NCBI RefSeq assembly: GCF_019469425.1
Contig: NZ_CP048272.1
Coordinates: forward strand, 1,612,001-1,676,000
From: Bifidobacterium asteroides
GTDB taxonomy: Bacteria > Actinomycetota > Actinomycetes > Actinomycetales > Bifidobacteriaceae
DNA length: 64,000 nucleotides
Direction of reading: 5' to 3'
The first letter of the stretch is position 1; each line of letters begins with the position of its first letter. Of this stretch, positions 1 to 8,791 are shown one piece after another. The notes beneath the pieces are model-generated. The model was not told where the DNA came from. It saw only the letters and a list, made by a program, of their open reading frames with translations, and searched no databases. A program made the position numbers and the translations under genes.

Positions 1-31
1 CATCTTTCTTGGTCTGCCTGTCCTCGCCCAT
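1..31 (-). CDS. Amino acid ABC transporter ATP-binding protein, N-terminal fragment (runs off window)
   Basis: Only the first ten codons are inside the window, reading MGEDRQTKKD. A purine-rich ribosome binding site (GGAGGAG) lies just upstream of the ATG, and the start is 16 bases after the permease stop codon. The function is inferred purely from position: polar amino acid transporters are normally encoded as binding protein, permease and ATPase, and the first two lie directly upstream on the same strand. The visible residues do not themselves identify the protein. Confidence 0.55.
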   Translation of the reverse strand, partial: MGEDRQTKKD

Positions 32-47
32 GATTCTCCTCCTGCAC

Positions 48-1022
48 TCAGGCGTTCAGCCCGGCCATCATGACCTTGTTGACCTTGTCAGTCTCCTGAC
101 GGGTCTGAAGGTCCTTGCCATCCTTGCCGTCCTTGGTCCCCGACCCGGCCAGGGGCCGCGAATCGAAGCCCTTGCCGTAGTGCTTCTCCAGCTGGGCCTG
201 GATGACCATCAGGACGGAGGTGATGACCAGGTACCAGATGCAGGCCACGATCAGGAGCGGGATGGTCTTGTAGATGCGGTTGGCGATGGCGTTGGTGGCG
301 AACTGGAGCTCCAAGGTGAAAGGCACGGCAAGAGCCAGAGATGTTGTCTTGAGCATGCCGATAGTCTCATTGCCGGTAGGCGGCACGATGATGCGCATGG
401 CCTGAGGCAGCACGATCCGCCGCATGATCATGGAGGGTGGCATGCCCAGGGCCTTGGCGGCCTCCTCCTGGCCTGGGTCCACAGCCTCGATGCCGGCACG
501 GACGATTTCAGAAAGGTAGGCAGCCTCGTTAAGTCCCAGGCCCAGAACCGTGGCCACGGTGGCATTGAGCACAGTCTTGGTGTCGACGCTCCAGAACTCG
601 GGCCCGAAGGGGATGCCGATGGCCAGCTTTGGTATCAGCACGGAAAGCAGGCCCCAGAAGACCAGCTGTGTATATACAGGAGTGCCGCGGAAGAACCAGA
701 TGAAGAACCAGCTGACCCACCGCAGGACCGGATTTGAAGACTTGCGCATGACAGCCAGGATGATGGCCAGGATTGTGGCCAGGACCATGGCGTAGACGGT
801 CAGCAAGAGGGTCCACTTGATGCCGTCCAGGACGTGCTCATTGAAGAGGTACTTCCAGACAGTGGGCCAATCAAAGTTGGGGTTGGTCACCATGCCGTGA
901 ATCAGCATGGCCACGAAGATGGCCACGATGACGGCAGCCACAATCGGCCCCGGCTTGCGCACCGGCCTGGCATGTATTCTGCCGGGGATCTGAATCTGGT
1001 CCGTCCCCTTCTTGGTATGCAT
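48..1022 (-). CDS. Polar amino acid ABC transporter permease (HisM/GlnP type)
   Basis: Inner-membrane subunit of an amino acid importer, 324 residues. After a basic cytoplasmic N-terminus (residues 1-25) come a first membrane helix (about 27-45) and then the BPD_transp_1 core, with helices near 70-92, 105-125 and the C-terminal third. The EAA loop that contacts the ATPase is visible as EEAAKALGMPP. The start has an upstream AGGAAGCAGGAG. It follows the binding-protein gene after about 107 bases and precedes the ATPase start by 16 bases, so the three form one operon. The C-terminal tail (about residues 285-324) is charged and of low complexity. Substrate cannot be read from the sequence, but the ARG-box-like sites upstream suggest a basic amino acid. 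Confidence 0.9.
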   Translation of the reverse strand: MHTKKGTDQIQIPGRIHARPVRKPGPIVAAVIVAIFVAMLIHGMVTNPNFDWPTVWKYLFNEHVLDGIKWTLLLTVYAMVLATILAIILAVMRKSSNPVLRWVSWFFIWFFRGTPVYTQLVFWGLLSVLIPKLAIGIPFGPEFWSVDTKTVLNATVATVLGLGLNEAAYLSEIVRAGIEAVDPGQEEAAKALGMPPSMIMRRIVLPQAMRIIVPPTGNETIGMLKTTSLALAVPFTLELQFATNAIANRIYKTIPLLIVACIWYLVITSVLMVIQAQLEKHYGKGFDSRPLAGSGTKDGKDGKDLQTRQETDKVNKVMMAGLNA

Positions 1023-1086
1023 CTCCTGCTTCCTTCCACAACGCTGTACTGTTCAGGCCTGATCTATTGGCCGAACCGCCCGCTTA

Positions 1087-1120
1087 GGCGCGGGTCGCCC
1101 GATATGACACGACCCGCGCC
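1087..1120 (-). other. Intercistronic GC-rich hairpin between binding protein and permease genes
   Basis: A perfect 11-bp inverted repeat (GGCGCGGGTCG with CGACCCGCGCC) with a 12-base loop lies 10 bases after the binding-protein stop codon and before the permease. It has no following T-run, so it is more likely an mRNA-stabilising or partial-termination element than a full terminator. Such structures commonly raise binding-protein levels above those of the membrane subunits. Confidence 0.6.
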
Positions 1121-1129
1121 CGGCCTTGC

Positions 1130-2068
1130 TCAGTCAGAGACCGCAGGGTTGATCTCAGCCTTTTCGACCGCACCGCTCTGGACGCCCCAGTTCTTGAGAA
1201 TCTTGGCGTAGACGCCGTCGTCAATCAGCTTCTGAAGAGCCGCCTGCGTGGCCTCGGCCATGCCGCTGCCCTTCTTGAGAGCGGCACCTTGCAGGACGAT
1301 ATCAGCATCCTTGCCGAGCTTCTCCAGCCGTCCATCGGTCTGCTTTATGGCATACCCGGTCACTTGGGAGTCTGCGTAGAGGACGTCGATCTTGCCGTTG
1401 ACCACTGCCGTGGCAGCGTCGGTCTGCTGCTTGTAGGACTGCACATCCACCGGCTTCTTGCCCTTGGCCTTGCACTCGGCCGAGATCTTGTCGGCTGCCT
1501 GCTGCTCTTCGATGGTCCCGGTCTGCACGCCGACCTTGACGCCGCAGATGTCGTCAGGATTGATCCTGGAGGGGTTGCCCTTCTTGACGGCAAAGGCCGT
1601 GCCCGCCTTGAAAGTGGTGACGAAGTCTACCGACTGCATCCGCTCTTTGGTGATGGTGAAGCTGGAGATGCCCGCGTCATACTTGTTGCCGATGGCCGGA
1701 ATGATGGCGTCGAAGGAGGCGCTGACCATCTCCCCATCGAGCCCCATGACCTTGGCAATCGCGTTCGACAGGTCCACATCATAGCCAATGGGAGTCTTTC
1801 CATCCTCATTCATGAACTCGCCAGGCGCATATGAGGTCTCCATACCCACGGTCAGCTTGCCGTCCTTGGAAACCGACTCGGGCACCTTGGCCGCGATGGC
1901 CGGATCCTTCTTGATTCCGCTGACGTCAAAAGCCGCTGGATGGGAGCTGGTGGTGGCCTTGCCCGAAGCGCTGCTGGTGTCCGCCTCGTCGGTGGTTCCA
2001 CAGGCTCCGATGGAGGCCAGCAGGGTGATACTCAGAGCCGCCGCCAACACCGCCTTGATCTTGCCCAT
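1130..2068 (-). CDS. Amino acid ABC transporter substrate-binding lipoprotein
   Basis: Extracellular solute receptor of the transporter, 312 residues. The N-terminus is a lipoprotein signal with lipobox SIGAC, predicting diacylated Cys23 after cleavage. A threonine/serine-rich linker follows, then an SBP_bac_3 (PBPb) fold. Family signatures are visible: GMETSYAPGEF near residue 75, GYDVDLSNAIAKVMG near 95, and TKERMQSVDFVTTF near 140. GVQTGTIEEQQA lies near 180. The gene is first in the operon, has a strong AGAGGAGAAG ribosome binding site, and is followed by a hairpin consistent with excess production of the receptor. Two ARG-box-like palindromes lie upstream, so arginine or another basic amino acid is a plausible but unproven ligand. 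Confidence 0.92.
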   Translation of the reverse strand: MGKIKAVLAAALSITLLASIGACGTTDEADTSSASGKATTSSHPAAFDVSGIKKDPAIAAKVPESVSKDGKLTVGMETSYAPGEFMNEDGKTPIGYDVDLSNAIAKVMGLDGEMVSASFDAIIPAIGNKYDAGISSFTITKERMQSVDFVTTFKAGTAFAVKKGNPSRINPDDICGVKVGVQTGTIEEQQAADKISAECKAKGKKPVDVQSYKQQTDAATAVVNGKIDVLYADSQVTGYAIKQTDGRLEKLGKDADIVLQGAALKKGSGMAEATQAALQKLIDDGVYAKILKNWGVQSGAVEKAEINPAVSD

Positions 2069-2123
2069 GTCTTCTCCTCTTCCGGACCGCCCCGAAGCGA
2101 CCCCTCATTGCTCCTGATTGACA

Positions 2124-2157
2124 TGCACTATTATGCACACATTTGTATTTTTATGCA
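2124..2157 (-). promoter_or_regulatory. Tandem ARG-box-like palindromes (candidate ArgR operator)
   Basis: Two 14-base imperfect palindromes of the form TGNA-N6-TNCA occur at 2124-2137 (TGCACTATTATGCA) and 2144-2157 (TGTATTTTTATGCA). Their centres are 20 bp apart, about two helical turns. This matches the architecture of ArgR operators, in which hexameric ArgR binds two adjacent boxes. They lie 56-89 bp upstream of the binding-protein start, where a promoter is expected. ArgR binding is an inference. Confidence 0.5.
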
Positions 2158-2211
2158 TGCAGATGAAGGTTAAAGGTAGCCTACAGACTGCTTACCCGGG
2201 TATTTTTTGGC

Positions 2212-2238
2212 TCAATAGCAGGCCAAAGGCGCTATTGA
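2212..2238. other. Stem-loop downstream of smpB
   Basis: The arms TCAATAGC and GCTATTGA (8 bp, perfect) enclose a GGCC-rich loop between the end of smpB and the promoter of the amino acid transporter. No T-run follows on the minus strand, so it may be a weak or factor-assisted terminator. Confidence 0.4.
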
Positions 2239-2345
2239 ACACTGCTGATTGCCCTCAGCTCCGGGCGTGTCGATCCTGCATAGAGCATGAAGACTTCAAC
2301 AGGCGGTTGTCGGCTTGTAGGAGAATTAGAAACATATCTGAGAGT

Positions 2346-2822
2346 TCAGCCACGCCGGTTGCGGTAGCGCATAGCCCTTTGGGCCTCGCGGCGGTCCTGC
2401 TCCTCCCGTAGAGACTGGCGCTTGTCATACTCGCGCTTTCCTCGGGCCACAGCAATCTCGACCTTGACCTTGCCGTCCTTGAAATAAAGACTCAAAGGAA
2501 CGATGGTATAGCCCTTGGCCTGAATCCGCCGCTCCAAGCGAAGGATCTGCTGGGCGTGGAGGAGCAGCTTGCGCTTACGCTTGGGGGCATGGTTGTTCCA
2601 GGTGCCATTGAGGTATTCAGGGATATTGGCGTTCTCCAGCCAGACCTCGTGCCGCCGGTCAATGCTGACGAATGACTCCGCTAGGGAGGCACGCCCCTCG
2701 CGCAGAGACTTGACCTCAGTCCCGGTCAGCGCGATGCCGGCCTCGTACCGATCCTCAATCTGGTAATCATGACGGGCCCTGCGGTTCTGGGCGATCATCG
2801 ACGTGCCGGTTTCCTTAGCCAT
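2346..2822 (-). CDS. smpB: SsrA-binding protein SmpB
   Basis: RNA-binding partner of tmRNA in trans-translation, which frees ribosomes stalled on broken messages and tags the nascent chain. The 158 residues match the usual family length. Diagnostic segments are visible: the N-terminal RRARHDYQIEDRYEAGI, TEVKSLREGRASL near residue 36, and the C-terminal basic tail GKREYDKRQSLR, which occupies the decoding centre. It is the last gene of the prfB-ftsE-ftsX-CHAP-smpB block, a conserved actinobacterial arrangement. The tmRNA gene itself is not recognisable in the following 280 bases. Confidence 0.97.
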   Translation of the reverse strand: MAKETGTSMIAQNRRARHDYQIEDRYEAGIALTGTEVKSLREGRASLAESFVSIDRRHEVWLENANIPEYLNGTWNNHAPKRKRKLLLHAQQILRLERRIQAKGYTIVPLSLYFKDGKVKVEIAVARGKREYDKRQSLREEQDRREAQRAMRYRNRRG

Positions 2823-2914
2823 ATTATCCTCCTCCTGATCGCGCCAAGGAGGCTATCTGGCACTCCGGACAGCGATAATACCGTTCCAAGCGGCGAACCC
2901 GGCCCACACAAGCA

Positions 2915-4339
2915 TCAGTAATGGATGTATTGGTAGTTGCCGGCCCCATAGACCGTTTCATAGGTAGGGAAGGAGGCGAAGCCGGTGCCCCCTTCGGAGA
3001 TGAGCACCGATCCATCCGAATTGACCCGCTCGACCACAGCCACGTGGCCATAGCTCCAGTTGGCGTTCCAATGAGTGACCCGCTGGCCACGGGCGAAGAC
3101 CATGACCGCACCGACATGAGGGGTGTTGTTGACTAAATAGCCCAGGCTACGTGCCGTGCCTGCCCAATCAGCACCATTGCCCATATAAGAGCCCACAGGC
3201 AGAGCCAGCTGCGAACGGCGTATATAGGCCCAAAGCGTGCACTGCCGCGCAGGGTAAGCGCTGCCGCCCACTGAGTTGCCAGTCTTATGGCCATAGCAGA
3301 ATCCAGAACCTGAGGGGCAACTGCCTGGTACTGCATAATTCATGCCGGAGGCGCCGCCACCTCCGTTGCCTCTACCATTATTACCACCGCCGCCATTGTT
3401 GCTGGGCGGGGTGGGCCGTGGAGCCGGTGACGGCCGGAAGCCACCACCGCCATTGCTGATCTGCTGGGCTCCTCCGGCATGCGGGTCGGCGCTGCCGCCC
3501 GGATTGCCTTTGTTCAGAGAGTCGATCATGGATTCGGTAGCCACGATATCTGCGGCTTCACGGGCCGACTGTGTGGTCAGGGCAGCCTTTTGACTTTCCA
3601 GCTGCTTGCGGGCTGCGGTCCCCTGGTCACGCAGGGCCTGCAGGTGGTCCTGCTTGGCCTGAGCCGCCGCTACAGCCTGCTGGGCTACCGCCTGCTGCTG
3701 ATCAGCCTTGGCCTTCAGCGTGCTGATCTGCTCCTCGATGGCCTCCAGACGCTGCTTCCGGTTCATGGAGGAGTTGAGGGTGTTGGCTGCATCGTTGGCC
3801 GTATTTGCTTCGGACCTGGTTACAGCCGCATCGGACTGCATCTTGTCCACGAAGTCCTGAGTGCTTGAAGACTTGGTCACCACGTCCATGATCTGAGAAG
3901 TCTCAGACCCGTGAAAGCTCTTTCTGGCCATCTGAGCCACGCCAGCCTTGGCATCGTCATAATCGAGGCCGGTCTGACGTATCTTGGCCTCCAGGTCGGC
4001 ACGATCCATGCGGGCAGCCTCCAGGCGGTCATTGGTGGCCTGTACCAGGCCATCGGCCTGCTCGGCCTGCTCCTGGGCATCGATGGCACTCTGCTGTGCA
4101 GCCGGAATCTGATTGGAAGTCAGATCATCCAGGCTCAATATCTGGTTGGCAAGCTGTGCACTGACACCAGCCAGCTTGCTCTTCAGGGCCGCGTGGCTCT
4201 GGACTTTCTGTTGGTAGCTGCTCCAGTCGGCACGCGCCGGTTCAGGCGCTACGGACAGTCCGAGGATTCCGCCGCCCAGCATCATGGCCAACGATCCGAC
4301 GAGGCCGCAGATGGCCTCCCACCGTTTGGTACGATTCAT
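2915..4339 (-). CDS. Secreted coiled-coil/CHAP-domain peptidoglycan hydrolase (probable FtsEX effector)
   Basis: Predicted exported cell-wall amidase or endopeptidase of 474 residues from the ATG at 4339. A longer reading from an upstream TTG is possible, but GAGGGA lies at a good distance from this ATG. It has a signal peptide ending near ARADW, then a long helical coiled-coil region (about residues 40-270) rich in Ala, Gln and Lys, as in PcsB/RipC-type hydrolases. A Gly/Asn/Pro linker (about 280-340) leads to a C-terminal CHAP domain with the catalytic Cys in ARQCTLWAYIRR and the His in SYGHVAVVERV. It lies directly downstream of ftsEX, and in this family FtsEX activates the coiled-coil hydrolase, so a role in septum splitting is likely. 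Confidence 0.9.
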   Translation of the reverse strand: MNRTKRWEAICGLVGSLAMMLGGGILGLSVAPEPARADWSSYQQKVQSHAALKSKLAGVSAQLANQILSLDDLTSNQIPAAQQSAIDAQEQAEQADGLVQATNDRLEAARMDRADLEAKIRQTGLDYDDAKAGVAQMARKSFHGSETSQIMDVVTKSSSTQDFVDKMQSDAAVTRSEANTANDAANTLNSSMNRKQRLEAIEEQISTLKAKADQQQAVAQQAVAAAQAKQDHLQALRDQGTAARKQLESQKAALTTQSAREAADIVATESMIDSLNKGNPGGSADPHAGGAQQISNGGGGFRPSPAPRPTPPSNNGGGGNNGRGNGGGGASGMNYAVPGSCPSGSGFCYGHKTGNSVGGSAYPARQCTLWAYIRRSQLALPVGSYMGNGADWAGTARSLGYLVNNTPHVGAVMVFARGQRVTHWNANWSYGHVAVVERVNSDGSVLISEGGTGFASFPTYETVYGAGNYQYIHY

Positions 4340-4424
4340 GGTCAAATCCCTCACTATCAATATCCATGCTAGTCATCATTATGACAGAGATTGCGCCCCC
4401 GATCGGTTAGCCAGTCGCTGCAAA

Positions 4425-5348
4425 TCAGGTCCGCAAATAACGCCGCAGGGAGATGGAAGACGCCAGCGCGGACAAGAGCATGGCCCCCAGAATCAAGGCT
4501 GGAGCCATGAGCAGAACCGTGGACTGGTCCACGTAGGGCATCCACTGGACCGTGCGAGCCAGCCAGTCGGTAATGAAGAGTTTGACGATAGCGCTCAGGG
4601 CTCCGACAGCCAGAAGCGAACCCAGCAGGGAGGCCACCACGCCCTCCAGAATGAACGGCAGCCGAATGGTCCAATTAGAGGCTCCCACCAGTCTCATGAT
4701 CTCCGTCTCGTTTCGACGGGAAGCGGCGCTCATTCTGATGGTGGTGCCGGTCAGCAGAATGGCCACAATGACCATGACCACGGCCAGGACCAGAGTGACC
4801 GCCGTGGCTCTGTTGAGGATCTTGAAGACCGGGTCGAATATCTGACGCTGGTCGGAGACCTCCTCCACCCCATCACGCCCGGACAGCACCTCTGAGACCA
4901 CCTGGTACTTGGTGGGATCCTTGAGCTTGAGCCGCAGGGAAGCCTGCATGTCCGCTGCGGTCATGGTCCTTCCCTCGTAGGTGCCGTCAGGGTACTGCTT
5001 GAGGAAGGTGTTCTTGAAGAAGTCTTCGCGGCTCTGGTAGGTGATCTTGGCCACGGAGTCATGCAGCTCGGTGTTAATAGTGTTCTCCAGCTTGACGATT
5101 TCGTCATTGGTGGGCGCCTTGCCGGTAGCGCATGAGGCCGCCTGACTAGTGCCGTCCGGGCAGAGCCAGACCACCACCTCCACCTGGTCGTACCAGTCCC
5201 CCTTGGCCTTGCTGATCTGAGCCTGCATGAGGCCCGAGGCGCCTATGAACAGGAAGGAGATGAAGGTGACCAGCATGACCGAGAGGATCATGGACCCATT
5301 GCGGCGCAGATTGTCCCAAGTGCTGGAAAGGATGAACCGCAGTCTCAT
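4425..5348 (-). CDS. ftsX: Cell division protein FtsX
   Basis: Membrane subunit of the FtsEX complex, which transmits ATP hydrolysis in the cytoplasm to a wall hydrolase outside. The 307 residues have the usual topology: a short N-terminus, helix 1 (about 20-40), a large extracytoplasmic domain (about 45-175), and three C-terminal helices near 178-205, 230-255 and 275-300. The family core SAASRRNETEIMRLVGAS lies between helices 2 and 3. The start overlaps the ftsE stop by four bases, indicating translational coupling. The predicted effector is the CHAP hydrolase immediately downstream. Confidence 0.95.
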   Translation of the reverse strand: MRLRFILSSTWDNLRRNGSMILSVMLVTFISFLFIGASGLMQAQISKAKGDWYDQVEVVVWLCPDGTSQAASCATGKAPTNDEIVKLENTINTELHDSVAKITYQSREDFFKNTFLKQYPDGTYEGRTMTAADMQASLRLKLKDPTKYQVVSEVLSGRDGVEEVSDQRQIFDPVFKILNRATAVTLVLAVVMVIVAILLTGTTIRMSAASRRNETEIMRLVGASNWTIRLPFILEGVVASLLGSLLAVGALSAIVKLFITDWLARTVQWMPYVDQSTVLLMAPALILGAMLLSALASSISLRRYLRT

Positions 5349-7174
5349 CGTGCCGCCTTCTTCTCGTCATCATGCTCATCCCGAGCCTGTGTGTCGTTCT
5401 TTCCTTGCGACTTCCTGGTCGTCTTGGGCGCTTCCGGTGGAGCAGGAGGGGCCGGCGGAGCCCCCATAGACTCGCCATCGCGATGGTTGTCGCTCATTGA
5501 GACCTTTTCATTGGCCCTGGAGTTGTCGGAGAACTGCTTTGAGGATTGCGCGACGTCCCGCTTCTTCTGGCCTGCAGACCGACTGGCTTCGCCGGTCGGT
5601 TCTCCTGGGCTGGAGTCATCGGACCCCGAAGGCTGATCGGACCCCTTGAGGCGCTGTTCAGGGTCAGAAGCCTTTGCTGAGGAGTTCTTCATCGATCGGC
5701 GGTCTTTGGCCTTGCCACCTTTCTTGGGCGCTTTTTGACCACGATCACGATTGCGATCCTCATGCGCATGACCCTTGCGGTCACTGCCAGGTTTCCTGTC
5801 CTGCCTTCGACTGCCTGAATCTTCAGCTTGCCGATCCTGGGACCTGCTTTCAGCAGTTGCTTTGGGCCGAGCAGCATTCGAACCGGGGGTGGCCTCCCGA
5901 GATTTTCGGGAGGCTGTACGTTCTGCCAGGCCGTGGTCGGCGGATTCATCGCGATCAGTTCCTGCCTTGTCGCGGTCTCTGTCGCTGGAACCGGTACTCG
6001 GCTGACCTGATCGATCCTGGCTGCCCTGAGCCACAGGCCTGCGGAACCGCTCGTCCGGGTCAGAGTCAGTCTTCCGATCGGACTGCCCTGCAGCCGCGTC
6101 TTCGTGCTGATTGGAATCTTCCTGTGCGGACTCAAGGCTGCCCAGACCCTTGCCCCAGGTCAGGGTCTCCTCCACTGGGGTGAAGACCTGTCCATAACGT
6201 CCGGTTCTCCCCGAATGCATGGACTTGGCCAGCCGTGCGATTCCCTCATCGCCGTACTGGCCCTGGTTGACGGCCTGTGCAACCGCCTGGACCACCTGCT
6301 TGGCCCCCTTGGTTCCATCCGCGATGGGCTCGGTAACCGAACCGCTCCCATCCTGCACGACAACCTGAACCGGTCGGCGCCCACCAACTCCAGACTCGTG
6401 TGCACGGTCCAGAGCATCGCCGTCATTGGGATCCCCGATGGCGTGATGAGAACGCGCCGCAACCTCGGCGTCCGGGAAGAAGCGTGAAGAATCATAGGAG
6501 CCGTGGGCCTCGTCACGCATGATCCGACCTGTATGCAGCTCCACCACCCGCTTGCGCATGGAGTTGACAATCTCCTCGTTGTGGGTGGCCATGACCACTG
6601 TGGTGCCAGTCCTGTTGATGGCATCCAGGACCTCCATGATGCCCAGGGAGGTGGTGGGGTCAAGATTGCCTGTGGGCTCATCTGCCAGCAGAATTTCCGG
6701 ATTGTTGACGTAGGCCCGGGCCAGAGCCACACGCTGGGCCTCGCCGCCGGAAAGCTCGTGGGGGTAGTTGTGCTCCTTGCCGGTCAGCCCCACAGTCTTG
6801 AGCACCTGAGGCACCAGGGTCTTGATGGTGGACCGACGCGCGCCGATGACCTCCAGCGTGAAGGCCACGTTCTGCCATACGGTCTTGTTGTTAAGTAGTT
6901 TGTAATCCTGGAATACGAAACCAATGGAACGCCTATATCCGGGGATCTCGCGGTTGCGCAGACGTCGCAGGTCGTTGCCGGCCACCCGGATCTCCCCCTC
7001 GGTGGCCTCCTCTTCGCGCAAGAGCAGGCGCAGCAGAGTGGTCTTGCCCGACCCGCTGGCGCCCACCAGAAAGACGAAATCCCCGCGATTGACGTCCAGG
7101 CTGATGTTATCCAAGGCTGGGCGGGACCCCTTGGGGTAAATCTTGGTCACGCCCTTGAGCGAAATCAACGCCAT
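5345..7174 (-). CDS. ftsE: Cell division ATP-binding protein FtsE with long disordered C-terminal extension
   Basis: ATPase of FtsEX. Residues 1-225 are a standard FtsE: Walker A GASGSGKT at 38-45, signature LSGGEAQRVALARA near 141, and Walker B with LLADEPTGNLDP near 160. FtsE is normally about 220-230 residues, but this protein has 609. The additional roughly 380 residues are hydrophilic, rich in Asp, Arg, Ser, Gln and Lys, with repeated SDRKxDSD-like stretches and a proline-rich PPAPPAPPEAP near the end. No domain is recognised there, and it is probably disordered. The frame is open throughout and runs into ftsX, so the extension looks genuine rather than a sequencing error. It would lie in the cytoplasm near the division ring. 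Confidence 0.93.
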   Translation of the reverse strand: MALISLKGVTKIYPKGSRPALDNISLDVNRGDFVFLVGASGSGKTTLLRLLLREEEATEGEIRVAGNDLRRLRNREIPGYRRSIGFVFQDYKLLNNKTVWQNVAFTLEVIGARRSTIKTLVPQVLKTVGLTGKEHNYPHELSGGEAQRVALARAYVNNPEILLADEPTGNLDPTTSLGIMEVLDAINRTGTTVVMATHNEEIVNSMRKRVVELHTGRIMRDEAHGSYDSSRFFPDAEVAARSHHAIGDPNDGDALDRAHESGVGGRRPVQVVVQDGSGSVTEPIADGTKGAKQVVQAVAQAVNQGQYGDEGIARLAKSMHSGRTGRYGQVFTPVEETLTWGKGLGSLESAQEDSNQHEDAAAGQSDRKTDSDPDERFRRPVAQGSQDRSGQPSTGSSDRDRDKAGTDRDESADHGLAERTASRKSREATPGSNAARPKATAESRSQDRQAEDSGSRRQDRKPGSDRKGHAHEDRNRDRGQKAPKKGGKAKDRRSMKNSSAKASDPEQRLKGSDQPSGSDDSSPGEPTGEASRSAGQKKRDVAQSSKQFSDNSRANEKVSMSDNHRDGESMGAPPAPPAPPEAPKTTRKSQGKNDTQARDEHDDEKKAAR

Positions 7175-7271
7175 TTACACTCCGTTCCTCGGTATTCCCA
7201 TACAGAGGCTATCAAGAAGACCGACACTACTCACTCATGAAACACCGACCAAGCCGCGGCCGGACGAAGCT

Positions 7272-8405
7272 CTACTTGCTGGCTTCCTCCTCGCGGGCCT
7301 GGACCCGCTGCTGATGCCGCCAGCGAATGCCAGCCTCGATGAAGGCATCAATGTCGCCGTCGAAGACCCCCTGCGTATCAGAGGTCTCGTATCCGGTGCG
7401 CAGATCCTTGACCATCTGGTAGGGATGCAGCACGTAGGAACGCATCTGATCCCCCCAGCTGGCCTTGATGTCGCCGGCAAGCTCCTTTTTCTTCTTGGCC
7501 TCCTCTTCATGCCGCAGAACCAACAGCCGGGACTGCAGAACAGCCATGGCAGCCGCACGGTTCTGAATCTGGCTGCGCTCATCCTGCATGGTGACCACGA
7601 TGTTTGTCGGCAGATGGGTAATGCGCACGGCCGAATAGGTGGTGTTGACACCCTGGCCGCCGGGGCCTGAGGAGCAGTAAGTGTCCACTCGGATGTCCGA
7701 GTCGGGGATGTCAATGTGGTCGGTTGGTTCCACTAGGGGAATGACTTCGACGGCAGCGAAAGAAGTCTGCCGCCTGCCCTGATTGTCAAAGGGCGAGATC
7801 CGCACCAGACGATGGGTGCCGCCCTCCACCGACAGACGGCCGTAAGCGTAGGGGGCGTCCACCTGGAAGGTGGCCGACTTGATGCCAGCCTCCTCCGCAT
7901 AGGAGGTGTCCATGACCTTGGTTGAGAAGCCGTGCCGCTCAGCCCAACGCATGTACATGCGCAGTAGCATCTGCGCCCAGTCGGCCGCGTCCACACCGCC
8001 GGCGCCCGAGCGAATGGTGACCACGGCAGGGCGCTCGTCATACTCCCCGTCCAACAGGGTCTGAATCTCCATGTCAGCCAGGTCGGACCTCAAAGAGTCG
8101 ATCTCCTTGCGGGCTTCCACCAGGGTGTCCTGATCATGCTCCTCCTGACCCAGCTCCTCCAGTGCCTGGACATCGTCCAGCCGGGAGGATGCGGACTCCA
8201 GATGCTTGAGCTGGGATTGCAGGGCCGAGAGCCTGCTGGTCACCTTCTGGGCGTTCTCCTGGTCATCCCAGAGTCCGGGCGCGCTGGCCTGACGCTCCAG
8301 ATCAGCAATGCGCGAGCGCAAACCCTCCGGATCCAGCGCCTTGGAAATCATCTCGTACTTGGCCTTGGCCTGCTCCAATGCTTGAGCAAAATCCATCTCT
8401 GCCAT
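7272..8405 (-). CDS. prfB: Peptide chain release factor 2
   Basis: Terminates translation at UGA and UAA. The 377 residues carry the RF2 stop-codon recognition tripeptide SPF at 204-206 and the catalytic GGQ at 249-251, within [17 protein letters not shown]. The reading frame is continuous from the N-terminal [12 protein letters not shown], so the autoregulatory +1 frameshift found in many bacteria is absent, as is common in actinobacteria. It heads the block that continues into ftsE, with about 97 bases between them. Confidence 0.97.
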   Translation of the reverse strand: MAEMDFAQALEQAKAKYEMISKALDPEGLRSRIADLERQASAPGLWDDQENAQKVTSRLSALQSQLKHLESASSRLDDVQALEELGQEEHDQDTLVEARKEIDSLRSDLADMEIQTLLDGEYDERPAVVTIRSGAGGVDAADWAQMLLRMYMRWAERHGFSTKVMDTSYAEEAGIKSATFQVDAPYAYGRLSVEGGTHRLVRISPFDNQGRRQTSFAAVEVIPLVEPTDHIDIPDSDIRVDTYCSSGPGGQGVNTTYSAVRITHLPTNIVVTMQDERSQIQNRAAAMAVLQSRLLVLRHEEEAKKKKELAGDIKASWGDQMRSYVLHPYQMVKDLRTGYETSDTQGVFDGDIDAFIEAGIRWRHQQRVQAREEEASK

Positions 8406-8512
8406 ACCGTCTCACCGCTTTCCAGACCGGCTCCACCGAGTCGGCCGCCGTCTTCATTCCCATTTGTCTCTTGCCTGTGGCGGCCGGATTCCCGCCGACC
8501 GGACGGACCGGG

Positions 8513-8644
8513 TCAAAGGCCGCTGAAGATGGCAGGGATGACAAGACTGGCCAGCAAAGCCACGGCAATGACCAGGCAGACCGCCCTGGCTGTATTGCGG
8601 CGCCGGCGCTCCCGACGCTCACGCTCATGACTGTAGGCACTCAT
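8513..8644 (-). CDS. Small single-pass membrane peptide, 43 residues, unknown function
   Basis: A short open frame beginning MSAYSHERERRERRRR and ending IPAIFSGL. It combines a very basic N-terminus (residues 7-16) with one hydrophobic helix (about 20-39), an inside-positive single-pass topology. There is no good Shine-Dalgarno sequence. Instead TAAAAT sits 8 bases before the ATG, which suggests a leaderless transcript. It lies upstream of prfB on the same strand and divergent from dapD. The frame is intact and its composition is protein-like rather than antisense to another gene. Function is not recognised. Confidence 0.6.
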   Translation of the reverse strand: MSAYSHERERRERRRRNTARAVCLVIAVALLASLVIPAIFSGL

Positions 8645-8791
8645 AGTTGATAATTTTACCTATCGGTTGGGACCTGGCTGGCGACCGTCCAGACCTGGCT
8701 AGCGGACGGACCGCCTGTGTTTGAGCATCGACCGGTTTATCCTGTAAGACAGCTTGATGTCGACAGGACTGCACCATCTGAAGGAGGAACG

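Noticed and set aside
2069-2345. Possible tmRNA (ssrA) next to smpB
   Set aside because: The space is about 280 bases and shows no alanine-tRNA-like ends or tag-coding frame, so the gene must be elsewhere.
7272-8405. Programmed frameshift in prfB
   Set aside because: The frame is continuous from the first ATG through the GGQ motif; no internal UGA with a CUU-type slip site occurs.
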